Shown: piece by piece, positions 9,404 through 16,470 of the stretch | How the letters are laid out: each line of letters begins with the position of its first letter | How positions within the stretch are numbered: position 1 is the first letter of the stretch | NCBI GenBank assembly: GCA_016789885.1 | Contig: JAEUPZ010000031.1 | Location: 124,001 to 188,000 of the forward strand | Direction: 5' to 3' | Source of the DNA: Chromatiales bacterium | Lineage (GTDB): Bacteria > Pseudomonadota > Gammaproteobacteria > Steroidobacterales > GCA-2729495 | DNA length: 64,000 bases | Notes under the pieces: generated by a model | Seen by the model: only the letters and a program-made list of their open reading frames with translations | Database searches by the model: none | What the model was told of the DNA's origin: nothing | Made by a program: the position numbers and the translations under genes

Positions 9404-9626
9404 GCTCCTCGGCGTTATGTCGAATTGCAGGGCCGTGGGCCGCCCGCGGCATGCCAAGCCAGAGGCAACGGTCAGGGCCGCGGTTGCAGGGGCCGGCGAG
9501 TGCCCCGGCACAAGGCTCCGGCGCGACCCGAGAACTGTGACATAAGTCCCGATTTCAGAAGTGGATGACTACTTCTGTCATGGGGTTGCGCTAGTATCGG
9601 GGCGCTGGGCAGAGAGGGGCGGGGCC
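9404..9626 (+). promoter_or_regulatory. Upstream region of the glycosylphosphotransferase gene with TTATGTC sites
   Basis: This stretch after exosortase A carries TTATGTC at 9415-9421 on the plus strand and again at 9545-9539 on the minus strand, the same element seen before prsT. ATGAC and GTCAT form an inverted repeat at 9565-9569 and 9577-9581. CTGTCAT followed by four bases and TTGC (9575-9589) resembles a sigma-54 -24/-12 element, but the spacer is one base short of the strict spacing. A sigma-70-like TAGTAT sits at 9592-9597. If transcription starts near 9600, the annotated GTG at 9561 would lie upstream of the transcript, and the ATC at 9627 behind GAGAGGGG becomes a candidate start. 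All regulatory assignments here are inference. Confidence 0.4.
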
Positions 9627-11183
9627 ATCAACCGCGAGAACAAGAAATCCGCTGCGCGTCCCGGCATCGCGTGGCATGTACCGGGTCCGGGCTGGTTGCT
9701 GTTCGTCACCGATGCGCTGGTGATCTGCGCGGCGTTCGCGCTCGCCATCATCCTGCGCTACGACCTGGGCTTCCTCACGGCGCGTTCTTCGTACCCGCAG
9801 CTCGCCGTCTGCGCGGGTGTGTTCCTGGCGTGCCAGGCCGTCGGCCTGCTCAGCATGGGGCTCTACCGCTCGCGCCAGCGGCCCACGGTGCGCGACAAGG
9901 TGCTGCGCATCGTCTTCGCGGTGTTCGGCTCGACGATCCTCAATCTGATTCTGGTCTGGCTGTGGCCGCAGCTGGGCCCGTCACCCGACACGCTGGCCAT
10001 TGCCGCGCCGCTGACGGCGCTTGCGGTCGTCGGGCTGCGCACGGTCATGATGCAGTTCATCGACCTGAACCCGATCAAGCGCCGGGTACTGGTCGTCGGC
10101 TCCGGCAAGCTGGCCCACAAGATCCGCCGCCTGCGCCGGCGCGCTGATCGCCGGCGGTTCGAGGTGCTGGGCTTCGTCGCCCTGTCGGATGACGACCGGC
10201 GGGAGGCCGAGCGGCTCGACATCGCGCCCGTGCTTTCGCCCGATGACGCACGGCGGTTGCTGCCGCGGCTCGACGAGGTCGTCGTGGCGCTGGACGACCG
10301 GCGTGGCACGATGCCCCTCGACCTGCTGCTGGACGCGAAGCAGATCGGCGTGCGCATCGCCGACGTCGTGCAGTTCCTCGAGCGCGAGACCGAGCGGCTC
10401 GACCTGGACCTGCTGCGGCCCGGCTGGCTCCTTTACCAGCGCAGCAGCCAGACCAACGCCCTGTACCGGTTCCTCAAGCGCTGCTTCGACGTGGCCTTCA
10501 GCGTCATGCTGCTGACGCTGACGTCGCCGTTCCTGCTGGTCGCGGCCCTGGCCATCCTCGTCGAAGACGGCTTCGACAAGCCGCTGATGTACCGCCAGTC
10601 GCGGGTGGGCCGGCACGGGCAGGTGTTCCAGCTGCTCAAGTTCCGCAGCATGCGCGTCGACGCGGAGCGCGACGGCCCGCAGTGGGCCAAGAAGGACGGC
10701 GACGACCGCGTGACGAGGGTGGGGCGCATCATCCGGCGCTTCCGGCTCGACGAGCTGCCGCAGCTCTGGAACATCCTGCGGGGCGACATGAGCGTGGTCG
10801 GGCCCCGGCCCGAGCGGCCCGAGTTCGTGGCATCGCTGGCCGGTGTGCTGCCCCTCTACAGCTATCGTCACGCGGTGCGGCCGGGACTTGCCGGGTGGGC
10901 CCAGCTGAACTTCCCCTACGGGTCGTCCGTCGAGGACGCCCGCATGAAACTCTCGTATGACCTCTGGTACATCAAGAACACGACGATCATCGACGACCTG
11001 ATGATCCTGCTGCAGACCTGCGAGGTCGTGATCTGGGGCCGGGGCACCAGCATGGCCGGGAGCCCCGACGGCAACCGGGGTGGCTCCGGTGCGCCTCCGC
11101 AGGCCGGTAACCAGTCTGACGCGCCGGCCAGTTCCCTGCCGGGCGGCTCGGTCACTTCGCCCCGAAAGCCGGACGCGGCCTGA
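9561..11183 (+). CDS. Exopolysaccharide polyprenyl glycosylphosphotransferase (EpsB_2 type)
   Basis: This initiates exopolysaccharide synthesis by moving a phosphosugar onto undecaprenyl phosphate at the inner membrane. The N-terminal half has several membrane helices (WLLFVTDALVICAAFALAII onward) and a Rossmann-like segment around RRVLVVGSGKLAHKIRR. The C-terminal catalytic domain has KRCFDVAFSVMLL, the basic/acidic KFRSMRVDAE, FRLDELPQLWNIL and the signature GDMSVVGPRPERPEF. The arrangement matches the PEP-CTERM-associated family TIGR03013. The GTG at 9561 has no ribosome-binding site. No ATG, GTG or TTG occurs in frame before the first membrane helix, while an ATC at 9627 follows a good GAGAGGGG, so the true start is open. 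The last 40 residues are low-complexity. Confidence 0.9.
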   Translation: MDDYFCHGVALVSGRWAERGGAINRENKKSAARPGIAWHVPGPGWLLFVTDALVICAAFALAIILRYDLGFLTARSSYPQLAVCAGVFLACQAVGLLSMGLYRSRQRPTVRDKVLRIVFAVFGSTILNLILVWLWPQLGPSPDTLAIAAPLTALAVVGLRTVMMQFIDLNPIKRRVLVVGSGKLAHKIRRLRRRADRRRFEVLGFVALSDDDRREAERLDIAPVLSPDDARRLLPRLDEVVVALDDRRGTMPLDLLLDAKQIGVRIADVVQFLERETERLDLDLLRPGWLLYQRSSQTNALYRFLKRCFDVAFSVMLLTLTSPFLLVAALAILVEDGFDKPLMYRQSRVGRHGQVFQLLKFRSMRVDAERDGPQWAKKDGDDRVTRVGRIIRRFRLDELPQLWNILRGDMSVVGPRPERPEFVASLAGVLPLYSYRHAVRPGLAGWAQLNFPYGSSVEDARMKLSYDLWYIKNTTIIDDLMILLQTCEVVIWGRGTSMAGSPDGNRGGSGAPPQAGNQSDAPASSLPGGSVTSPRKPDAA

Positions 11184-11192
11184 GCCACCAGT

Positions 11193-11256
11193 GCCGGCCC
11201 TGGCCGGCAGGCTGCTCCATCCTTGGCCACCAATTGATCGACGGGGTACCCCGTCG
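11193..11256. terminator. Two hairpins at a convergent junction
   Basis: Between the stops of the convergent genes ending at 11183 and 11347 are two inverted repeats. The first is GCCGGCC-CT-GGCCGGC at 11193-11208. The second is a perfect 18-base palindrome with half-site CGACGGGGT at 11239-11256. Neither has a clear T-tract. Position between two 3' ends suggests a bidirectional terminator or transcript-end protector. Confidence 0.5.
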
Positions 11257-11346
11257 GAACCCCGCGGTCGCAGGCATCCGTCGTCGAAGGACGCGGCCGG
11301 GCGTGGATCTAGGGCCGGCGCCGCCTGCGGCCGCGCAGCCAGCCGC

Positions 11347-12621
11347 TCAGCCCGCGCCGTCGGCGAGGGTGCGCGTGCGGACGGTGTCGTCCGTCGAGTC
11401 GACCGGCTCGCTGCGGTCGGCGGCCGGCACGGCGGTGACCGGTGGCGCCACCCGCGGCACCTTGGTCCGGTCGACGTAGAACACCACGTCGACCTGGCCG
11501 AAGCTGATGGTGTCGCCGGAGCGGAGCAGGGCCCGCGCGCGCCGCTTCTGGTTGACCAGGATGCCGTTGCGGCTGTTCAGGTCTTCCACCACGTAGATGC
11601 CGCCGATGCAGTCGATCAGCGCGTGGCGGCGGCTCACTTCCTTGTCGATGACGACCAGGTCGTTGGCGTTGCTGCGGCCGATGACGAAGGGAAACGAGCT
11701 GGCCTCGGCCTGCTCCAGCAGCTGCCCGTCGCGATAGACCATCAGCGCTGCGCCACTGCCGGGCGCCTCGCCCTGGGCAGGCCGTGCCGGCTTGCCCGCA
11801 TCGCGCTCCTCGAACCACTGCCAGCGCAGTTCCTGCACCACGCTGTCGAGGGTGTCGACGTCGACCCGGGGGCGGCCCTCGACCATGCAGGCGGTCAGCG
11901 CGGTGTCGCAGAGTGTGTTGATCAGGCGCGGGATGCCGTAGGTGAGGCGGTGGACCTCGATCACGGCGTCGGGCTCGAAAATGTCCTGGACGCGGCCGCC
12001 GGCGACCTCGAGCCGGTGGCCGACGTACTCGATCGTCTCGGCCTCGGTCATGGCGTCGAGCTTCTGGCGCAGCCGCGCGCGCTGGCGCAGCTGGATGAGC
12101 CCCGGCGCGTCGAGCACGTCGTCGAGGTTGGGCTGGCCCGTGAGCACGATGGAGACGATGCGCCGGTCGGAGGTGTCGATGCAGCTCAGCAGCCGCAGCT
12201 CCTCCAGCGCCGACGCCGTGAGGTTCTGGGCCTCGTCGACGATGATGACCACGTGCTTGCCGGCACGGTACTGCTCGAGGAAGAAGCTGCGCAGCGTGTC
12301 GAGCAGCAGCACCTTCTTGCGCTTGTAGATCGGCATGCCGAACTCTGAAAGCAGCGCCTGCAGCAGCTCGATGTCCGAGAGCGTGGTGTGGACCAGCTTG
12401 GCCGTGACGTAGCCCGGCCCCAGCTCCTTTAGGACGGTGTTCAGGATCGTGGTCTTGCCGATGCCGATCTCGCCCGTGACGATCACGAAGCTGTCGCGGT
12501 TCATCAGCGCGAACTTGATGTTGGCGACCGCGCGCGAGTGCTGCGCGGTCATGTACATGAACCGCGGATCGGGATCGAGGTTGAACGGGCGGCAGCTGAG
12601 CTTGAAGTATTGCTCGTACAT
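11347..12621 (-). CDS. XrtA-associated AAA ATPase with C-terminal FHA domain
   Basis: The product has 424 residues. Residues 1-270 are an ExeA/GspA-like AAA ATPase (XrtA-associated type): MYEQYFKLSCRPFNLDPDPR at the start, Walker A GEIGIGKT at 50-57 and Walker B VVIIVDEAQ at about 124-132. Residues from about 300 to 395 form a forkhead-associated domain: FVIGRSNANDLVV, SRRHA, DLNSRNGILVN. FHA domains bind phosphothreonine peptides, so this ATPase may be controlled by Ser/Thr phosphorylation; no such kinase is in the window. The open frame extends upstream to 12846, but the family N-terminus fits ATG 12621. The ATPase family is normally encoded with exosortase A exopolysaccharide genes, as here. 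I do not recall the FHA fusion as a standard feature of it. Confidence 0.85.
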   Translation of the reverse strand: MYEQYFKLSCRPFNLDPDPRFMYMTAQHSRAVANIKFALMNRDSFVIVTGEIGIGKTTILNTVLKELGPGYVTAKLVHTTLSDIELLQALLSEFGMPIYKRKKVLLLDTLRSFFLEQYRAGKHVVIIVDEAQNLTASALEELRLLSCIDTSDRRIVSIVLTGQPNLDDVLDAPGLIQLRQRARLRQKLDAMTEAETIEYVGHRLEVAGGRVQDIFEPDAVIEVHRLTYGIPRLINTLCDTALTACMVEGRPRVDVDTLDSVVQELRWQWFEERDAGKPARPAQGEAPGSGAALMVYRDGQLLEQAEASSFPFVIGRSNANDLVVIDKEVSRRHALIDCIGGIYVVEDLNSRNGILVNQKRRARALLRSGDTISFGQVDVVFYVDRTKVPRVAPPVTAVPAADRSEPVDSTDDTVRTRTLADGAG

Positions 12622-12863
12622 CGTGGTGCGCCGGCTCCCTGGCGCCTGCCCCCGGGCAGGTCGGCGGCAGTATAAGGCGGGGGTGTCGGGGCTGTCGTGG
12701 AACGGCGGCACAGGGCGCGGTCCGGCGGCCTGGCCGGCCGTGCCGATCGGCCCCGGGGCATGCTGGCACTGCCGGCTGCGGGTGACGCCGCTACTGGCCG
12801 CGCCAGTCATGGGTCTCCGCCGGTCGAAGGGGCCGGCCGGCGGCATGGCGGTGACGGGGCGGC
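12622..12863. other. Intergenic stretch between ATPase and tRNA-Val
   Basis: No gene was recognised in these 242 bases. Open frames continue through them on both strands because stop codons are rare at this GC content, but none has a recognisable product. The minus-strand promoter of the ATPase gene should be here; no clear -35/-10 pair is visible. Confidence 0.4.
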
Positions 12864-12892
12864 TTGGCTGCCGGCAGACTGCCGGCTATGAT
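12864..12892 (+). promoter_or_regulatory. tRNA-Val promoter with a palindromic spacer
   Basis: TTGGCT at 12864-12869 and TATGAT at 12887-12892 are separated by exactly 17 bases, and the tRNA begins 16 bases after the -10. The whole spacer (12870-12886) is a perfect inverted repeat, GCCGGCAG-A-CTGCCGGC, which could be an operator or a chance product of the GC-rich composition. Confidence 0.7.
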
Positions 12893-12908
12893 TGCGACCC
12901 CACGCGGG

Positions 12909-12983
12909 GGGCGATTAGCTCAGCGGGAGAGCGCTGCTTTCACACAGCAGAGGTCGCTGGTTCAATCCCAGCATCGCCCACCA
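12909..12983 (+). tRNA. tRNA-Val (anticodon CAC)
   Basis: A 75-base cloverleaf with encoded CCA. The acceptor stem pairs GGGCGAT with ATCGCCC, the D arm has GCTCAGCGGGAGAGC, and the T arm has the standard GGTTCAATCCC core. The anticodon stem CTGCT/AGCAG holds the loop TTCACAC, giving anticodon CAC, which reads GUG valine codons. A promoter lies just upstream at 12864-12892. The convergent outer-membrane protein gene ends 27 bases downstream. Confidence 0.96.
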
Positions 12984-13010
12984 CCCCCGCCTGCGCGAGC
13001 CTGCCGGCCC

Positions 13011-14333
13011 TCAGCGGCGCCAGCCCAGCCCCGACCACGTCACCGACAGGAAAAGCCGCCGGTTCTCTTGGTCGAACTGCTGCCCGAAGTTGCCGAAGTC
13101 GCCGAACTGGGCGAAGTCGGTACTGGTGTCGCGGTAGGTGTACAGCGCCCGTACGGTCCAGGTCGGCAGCAGCCGGTAGGCCACCGAGAAATCGCCGGTC
13201 CAGTACTGCTGCTCGAAGCGGTCGAAGTCGCCGATGGTCGACTGGTCGAGGAACACCGCCCCGAAACGGCCGCTGAAGCGCTGCGTGAAGTTGTGGTCGA
13301 CGAAGAACCGGGCCTCGTCCTGGGTGACCTGGCGGCCGTCCGAGCGCGGCACCTGGGTGCGCCCCACGTCGAAGTTCAGCGTGGTCTTCTCCGAGCGCTT
13401 GCGGATGCCGAAATTGCCGAGCAGCGATGATTCGGTTGCGCGGAAGGTGCTGCCTCCCGACGTGACGAGTGCCGAGTTGCGCACGGTTCCCAGTCGCAGG
13501 GTCGCCCGCAGCGTCTGGGTCAGGGTGCGCTCATAGGTGGCGTTGATCCCGTAGTTGTCCGTCTCGTTCTCGATGCGGAACAGCGGAATGTCCGTGCGGT
13601 TGAAGTTGTCGGCGTCGAAGGTCGACGAGTTGACCGCGATCCTGAACTGGTTCTTCTGGTCGAGCGTGTGGGTCAACGACAGTTCGGCACTGGTGGTGTC
13701 GAAGTCGAAGAAACGGATGTTGACCCGGTCGTCGAAGCTGGTGCTCGAGTAGCCGAGCTGCAGCGCCAATGAGTTGCGCGGGCTCAGGTTGTAGCTCAGG
13801 TACGGCGTGACCGACCAGCGCTCCTGCGAGGCGCCGTCGTCCGCCTGCTGGGACGCCCCGCCCGTGATGGGCGGCGGCAGGTTGGGGTCGTCGGGCGTCG
13901 CGCTCTCGACGTTCTGCTGGCGCACCAAGGTGTCAGCGTACTCGGCCGAAAGGCCGGTCTCCAGCCGCCGGAAACGTTGCAGCGCGCTCAGGTCGACGTA
14001 CTGGTCGTTGTTGTTCAGGTCCTTGTTGGACTCGAGGTAGTTCCAGTCGCGGACCCGGGGGGTCACGCGGATCTCGGTATCCGGCGTGCGCCAGGCAGCC
14101 GTCACGCGGGCGTCGACGAATGTGCCCATGGCGTACTCGTTACCGCAGCGGGCACCGGGCGGGTCGCTGTCGCGGCAGTCCCGCAGGTAGCGGGGGTTCG
14201 TCTCGTAGACGGTCCCGGCCTCGACCTTGGGGATCATCTCCCAGGCCGCGCCGGAGGCGAGGCCCGGCAGCAGCGCCAGCAGCGCTGCCGCCCGGGTGGC
14301 CCAGGCCTGCACCGGGCGCGCCTCAGGGGACAA
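13011..14333 (-). CDS. PEP-CTERM system-associated outer membrane beta-barrel protein
   Basis: The 440-residue precursor has a signal peptide (AAALLALLPGLASGAAW, cleavage near residue 29). Amphipathic beta strands with alternating aromatic residues follow to the end, for example NSLALQLGYSSTSF, NQFRIAVNSSTF, WTVRALYTYRDTSTDF and RRLFLSVTWSGLGWRR. Repeat strands and the NYLESNKDLNNNDQYVDLSA segment resemble the TIGR03016 family of outer-membrane proteins found only with exosortase A systems, often beside the export lipoprotein gene as here. It probably forms the outer-membrane part of exopolysaccharide export. Its start overlaps the export gene stop by 11 bases, so the two are co-translated. 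The terminal residue is Arg rather than the usual Phe, so OmpA-like C-terminal recognition by BamA is not obvious. Confidence 0.85.
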   Translation of the reverse strand: MSPEARPVQAWATRAAALLALLPGLASGAAWEMIPKVEAGTVYETNPRYLRDCRDSDPPGARCGNEYAMGTFVDARVTAAWRTPDTEIRVTPRVRDWNYLESNKDLNNNDQYVDLSALQRFRRLETGLSAEYADTLVRQQNVESATPDDPNLPPPITGGASQQADDGASQERWSVTPYLSYNLSPRNSLALQLGYSSTSFDDRVNIRFFDFDTTSAELSLTHTLDQKNQFRIAVNSSTFDADNFNRTDIPLFRIENETDNYGINATYERTLTQTLRATLRLGTVRNSALVTSGGSTFRATESSLLGNFGIRKRSEKTTLNFDVGRTQVPRSDGRQVTQDEARFFVDHNFTQRFSGRFGAVFLDQSTIGDFDRFEQQYWTGDFSVAYRLLPTWTVRALYTYRDTSTDFAQFGDFGNFGQQFDQENRRLFLSVTWSGLGWRR

Positions 14334-14892
14334 GCACGGTGTCGCCGGGCTGGAGGACGATGTTCTGCTGCAGGCGCTTGCCGCCGGCGACGTCGCCGTA
14401 GGCGAAGGGGATGGCCTGCTGCGTGGTGCCGTCGCGGCGCAGGATCTTGATGTTGTCGAGCTGGGCGAACGGCGTCGTGCCGCCCGCCATGCTGAGCGCC
14501 TGCACCACGTCGACGTAGCGGGTGATGGGGAACTCGCCGGGGCGGTTCACCTGGCCGATGACGTAGACCCGGCTGCCCCGGGGCTCGACCACCGCGAGGC
14601 TCACCACCGGGTCGGGGATGTACTTGGCGATGCGGCTGGCGAGGTCGGTGCGGATCGTCTCGACGCTGCGGCCCTCGGCCTGGATATCGCCGGCCAGCGG
14701 GAACGAGAAGAACCCGTCCGGGCGGACCATGACCTGCTTCTGCAGGTCCTGTTCCTTCCAGATGGAGATGTCGAGAATGTCACCGGGATTGACCTGGTAG
14801 TCGCCGGTGGTCTGCTGGGCCACCACGGGGCCTGCCGCGGCGAGGGCGAGCAGGGCGCAGGCGGCCAGGGCACGGGTCTTCGCTGAAATCAT
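14323..14892 (-). CDS. Polysaccharide export protein, Wza-like, exosortase A-associated
   Basis: The 189-residue protein has an N-terminal signal peptide (LAACALLALAAAGPVVAQQ). A polysaccharide export domain follows (YQVNPGDILDISIWKEQDLQKQVMVRPDGFFSFPLAGDI) and then a SLBB-like domain (GQVNRPGEFPITRYVDVVQALSMAGG). Length and sequence fit TIGR03027, the short Wza relative of exosortase A loci. Wza proteins form the periplasmic and outer-membrane export channel, but this short form lacks the C-terminal helix of Escherichia coli Wza. It may therefore depend on the barrel protein encoded immediately downstream. No lipobox cysteine is evident at the cleavage site, so it is probably not lipidated. 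The start ATG 14892 follows a purine-rich stretch. Confidence 0.9.
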   Translation of the reverse strand: MISAKTRALAACALLALAAAGPVVAQQTTGDYQVNPGDILDISIWKEQDLQKQVMVRPDGFFSFPLAGDIQAEGRSVETIRTDLASRIAKYIPDPVVSLAVVEPRGSRVYVIGQVNRPGEFPITRYVDVVQALSMAGGTTPFAQLDNIKILRRDGTTQQAIPFAYGDVAGGKRLQQNIVLQPGDTVLVP

Positions 14893-15163
14893 GGTCGACG
14901 TCCTTCGACGGCCGGGGGCGTTGGGTCACTCTCCGTGCTGCCGTGGCGTGCCCCGGGGGCTCGCCCTGACCATTCGGTAATGGTCTGCAGGCAGACGGGT
15001 CGGGTATAAGTGCCTGTAGTTTACTTAGGTTTTTACCGTGCTGCGACGCTTCTCCCTGTGAGGGTGGTCGCAGAAACGCATCAGCAACCCGGCTACGGTG
15101 GCCGACAGTGACCCGCGCCCCAAGAACGCAGGCATTCCGTGTCGTCGCAGAAGAAGCCGTTCC
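14893..15163. promoter_or_regulatory. Divergent regulatory region with overlapping inverted repeats
   Basis: The region separates the export operon (minus) from the WecA-like gene (plus). GACCATT-CGGT-AATGGTC at 14968-14985 shares its last bases with a second inverted repeat, GTCTGC-AG-GCAGAC, at 14983-14996, so only one can form as a hairpin at a time. An A+T-rich run follows (15006-15037). GG at 15028-15029 and GC at 15040-15041 have the N10 spacing of a sigma-54 core, with GTGC in place of TTGC. Promoters for both directions should be here; none is certain. Confidence 0.4.
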
Positions 15164-16393
15164 ATGCGCCTGATCCTGGCCTTCGCTAGCGTCCTGCTGC
15201 TGACCGCAGCCTGCGTGCCGCTGCTCAGGCGGCTGGCGCCGGCGCTCGGCCTCGTCGACGTGCCGGATGAGCGCAAGCAGCACGCGGCACCGACGCCCCT
15301 CGTCGGTGGCATCGCCATTTTCCTCGGCCTCGGCCTCACGGCCCTGTGGCTGCTGGCTACCGGCTGGCTGGCGCCCAGCCCACCCGTACTGAGCCTGCTG
15401 GTGGGCGGGTCGCTCATGGTGGTCGTTGGCGCCATCGACGATGCCCGCGACCTGTCGCCCGGCATCCGGTTCGCGGCCCAGGCAGCCGCCGCGCTGCTGA
15501 TGATCTTCGGCGGGGGCGTGGTGCTGACCGATCTCGGTGGCATGACTCCGTCGGGCGACACCCTGGCCCTCGGCTGGCTCGCCGCCCCGTTCACGATCTT
15601 CGCGACCATCGGCATCATCAACGCGCTGAACATGTGCGACGGCCTCGACGGCCTGAGTGGCAGCCTGGCCCTCGTGTCTCTCAGCGGCCTGTTCGTCGCG
15701 GCACTCGCCTGGGGCACGCCCCTCACGATCCTGCCGCTGGCCATGCTGGCCGCGGCCGTCGTGGGCTTCCTCGCCTTCAACCTGCGCCTGCCGGGACGCT
15801 CGCGGGCCGCCGTGTTCATGGGCGATGCCGGCAGCATGTTCCTGGGCTTTGCCCTGACCTGGTTCACCGTGTCCATGTCCCAGGGCGAGGACCGGGCGTT
15901 TCCCCCGGCGGCGGCCCTGTGGTTCCTCATGGTGCCGATCTTCGACACGGTCACGATGATGCTGCGGCGGATCCTGCGCGGCCGCTCGCCGTTCTCGCCG
16001 GACCGCGAGCACCTGCACCACGTGTTCCTGCTGGCCGGCTTCAGCGTGAACCAGACCGTGGCCCTCATGGCCGGGCTCAACGCCGTCGGCGGCCTCGTTG
16101 GTCTGGCCGCCGTCTACTTCCAGTGGCCCGAGTTGTGGGTGGCGCTGGGGTTCCTGCTGGCCGGCCTCGGCTACTTCTGGATGATCATGCGGGCCTGGCG
16201 GGTGATGCGCTTCCTGCACCGTTCGATCTGCCGGCGGCGCATCAGCGCCGATCGCCGTCGCTGCGAAAGCCCGGCCTATGCGGGGCCCGAGCGGCGGACC
16301 GGCGTGGACCGGCGGCTCCGCGCCGTCGAGGGGCGCCTGCCCGCAGAGCCCAAGGGCAAGGATTTCGGCACGGGCCTGGCCCGCAGCCGCTGA
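15164..16393 (+). CDS. WecA/MraY-type undecaprenyl-phosphate phosphosugar transferase
   Basis: This is a polytopic inner-membrane enzyme of 409 residues that transfers a sugar-1-phosphate, in WecA N-acetylglucosamine-1-phosphate, from a UDP-sugar to undecaprenyl phosphate. Family motifs are all present: VPDERKQHAAPTPLVGGIAIF, GAIDDARDLSPGIRF (the DD motif), NALNMCDGLDGLSGS, VFMGDAGSMFLGF and the cytoplasmic histidine motif DREHLHHVF. The C-terminal 60 residues are an Arg-rich cytoplasmic tail that is not part of the fold. ATG 15164 after AGAAG fits the family better than an ATG 66 bases upstream. Together with the glycosylphosphotransferase at 9561 it gives the locus two initiating transferases. 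It could serve the exopolysaccharide or another surface glycan. Confidence 0.88.
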   Translation: MRLILAFASVLLLTAACVPLLRRLAPALGLVDVPDERKQHAAPTPLVGGIAIFLGLGLTALWLLATGWLAPSPPVLSLLVGGSLMVVVGAIDDARDLSPGIRFAAQAAAALLMIFGGGVVLTDLGGMTPSGDTLALGWLAAPFTIFATIGIINALNMCDGLDGLSGSLALVSLSGLFVAALAWGTPLTILPLAMLAAAVVGFLAFNLRLPGRSRAAVFMGDAGSMFLGFALTWFTVSMSQGEDRAFPPAAALWFLMVPIFDTVTMMLRRILRGRSPFSPDREHLHHVFLLAGFSVNQTVALMAGLNAVGGLVGLAAVYFQWPELWVALGFLLAGLGYFWMIMRAWRVMRFLHRSICRRRISADRRRCESPAYAGPERRTGVDRRLRAVEGRLPAEPKGKDFGTGLARSR

Positions 16394-16405
16394 TCGTCCT
16401 CTGCA

Positions 16406-16432
16406 GCCCGGGTCCACGGCCGGGACCCGGGC
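16406..16432. terminator. Strong hairpin at a convergent junction
   Basis: GCCCGGGTCC (16406-16415) pairs perfectly with GGACCCGGGC (16423-16432) across a 7-base loop, 13 bases after the transferase stop and 39 bases before the convergent PPTase stop. There is no T-run, so it may act as a bidirectional transcript end or stabiliser. Confidence 0.6.
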
Positions 16433-16470
16433 CCGGCGCAGACCCGCTGCGCCTGTTCCCCCAGCCAGTC

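Noticed and set aside
7556-9511. 651-codon open frame on the minus strand opposite prsT and xrtA
   Set aside because: It is antisense to two clear genes, has no recognisable domain and is low in hydrophobic residues and rich in Gln, Arg and His, as expected of a mirror frame in GC-rich coding DNA.
12622-12846. N-terminal extension of the AAA-FHA ATPase to 12846
   Set aside because: The extra residues are Pro/Arg/Gly-rich and unlike the family, whose members start at MYEQYF-like sequence; ATG 12621 is adequate.
15008-15024. GGCAC on the minus strand upstream of the export gene as a sigma-54 -24 element
   Set aside because: The -24 half is perfect, but the position 10 bases on has CG in place of the required GC, so the core is not valid.
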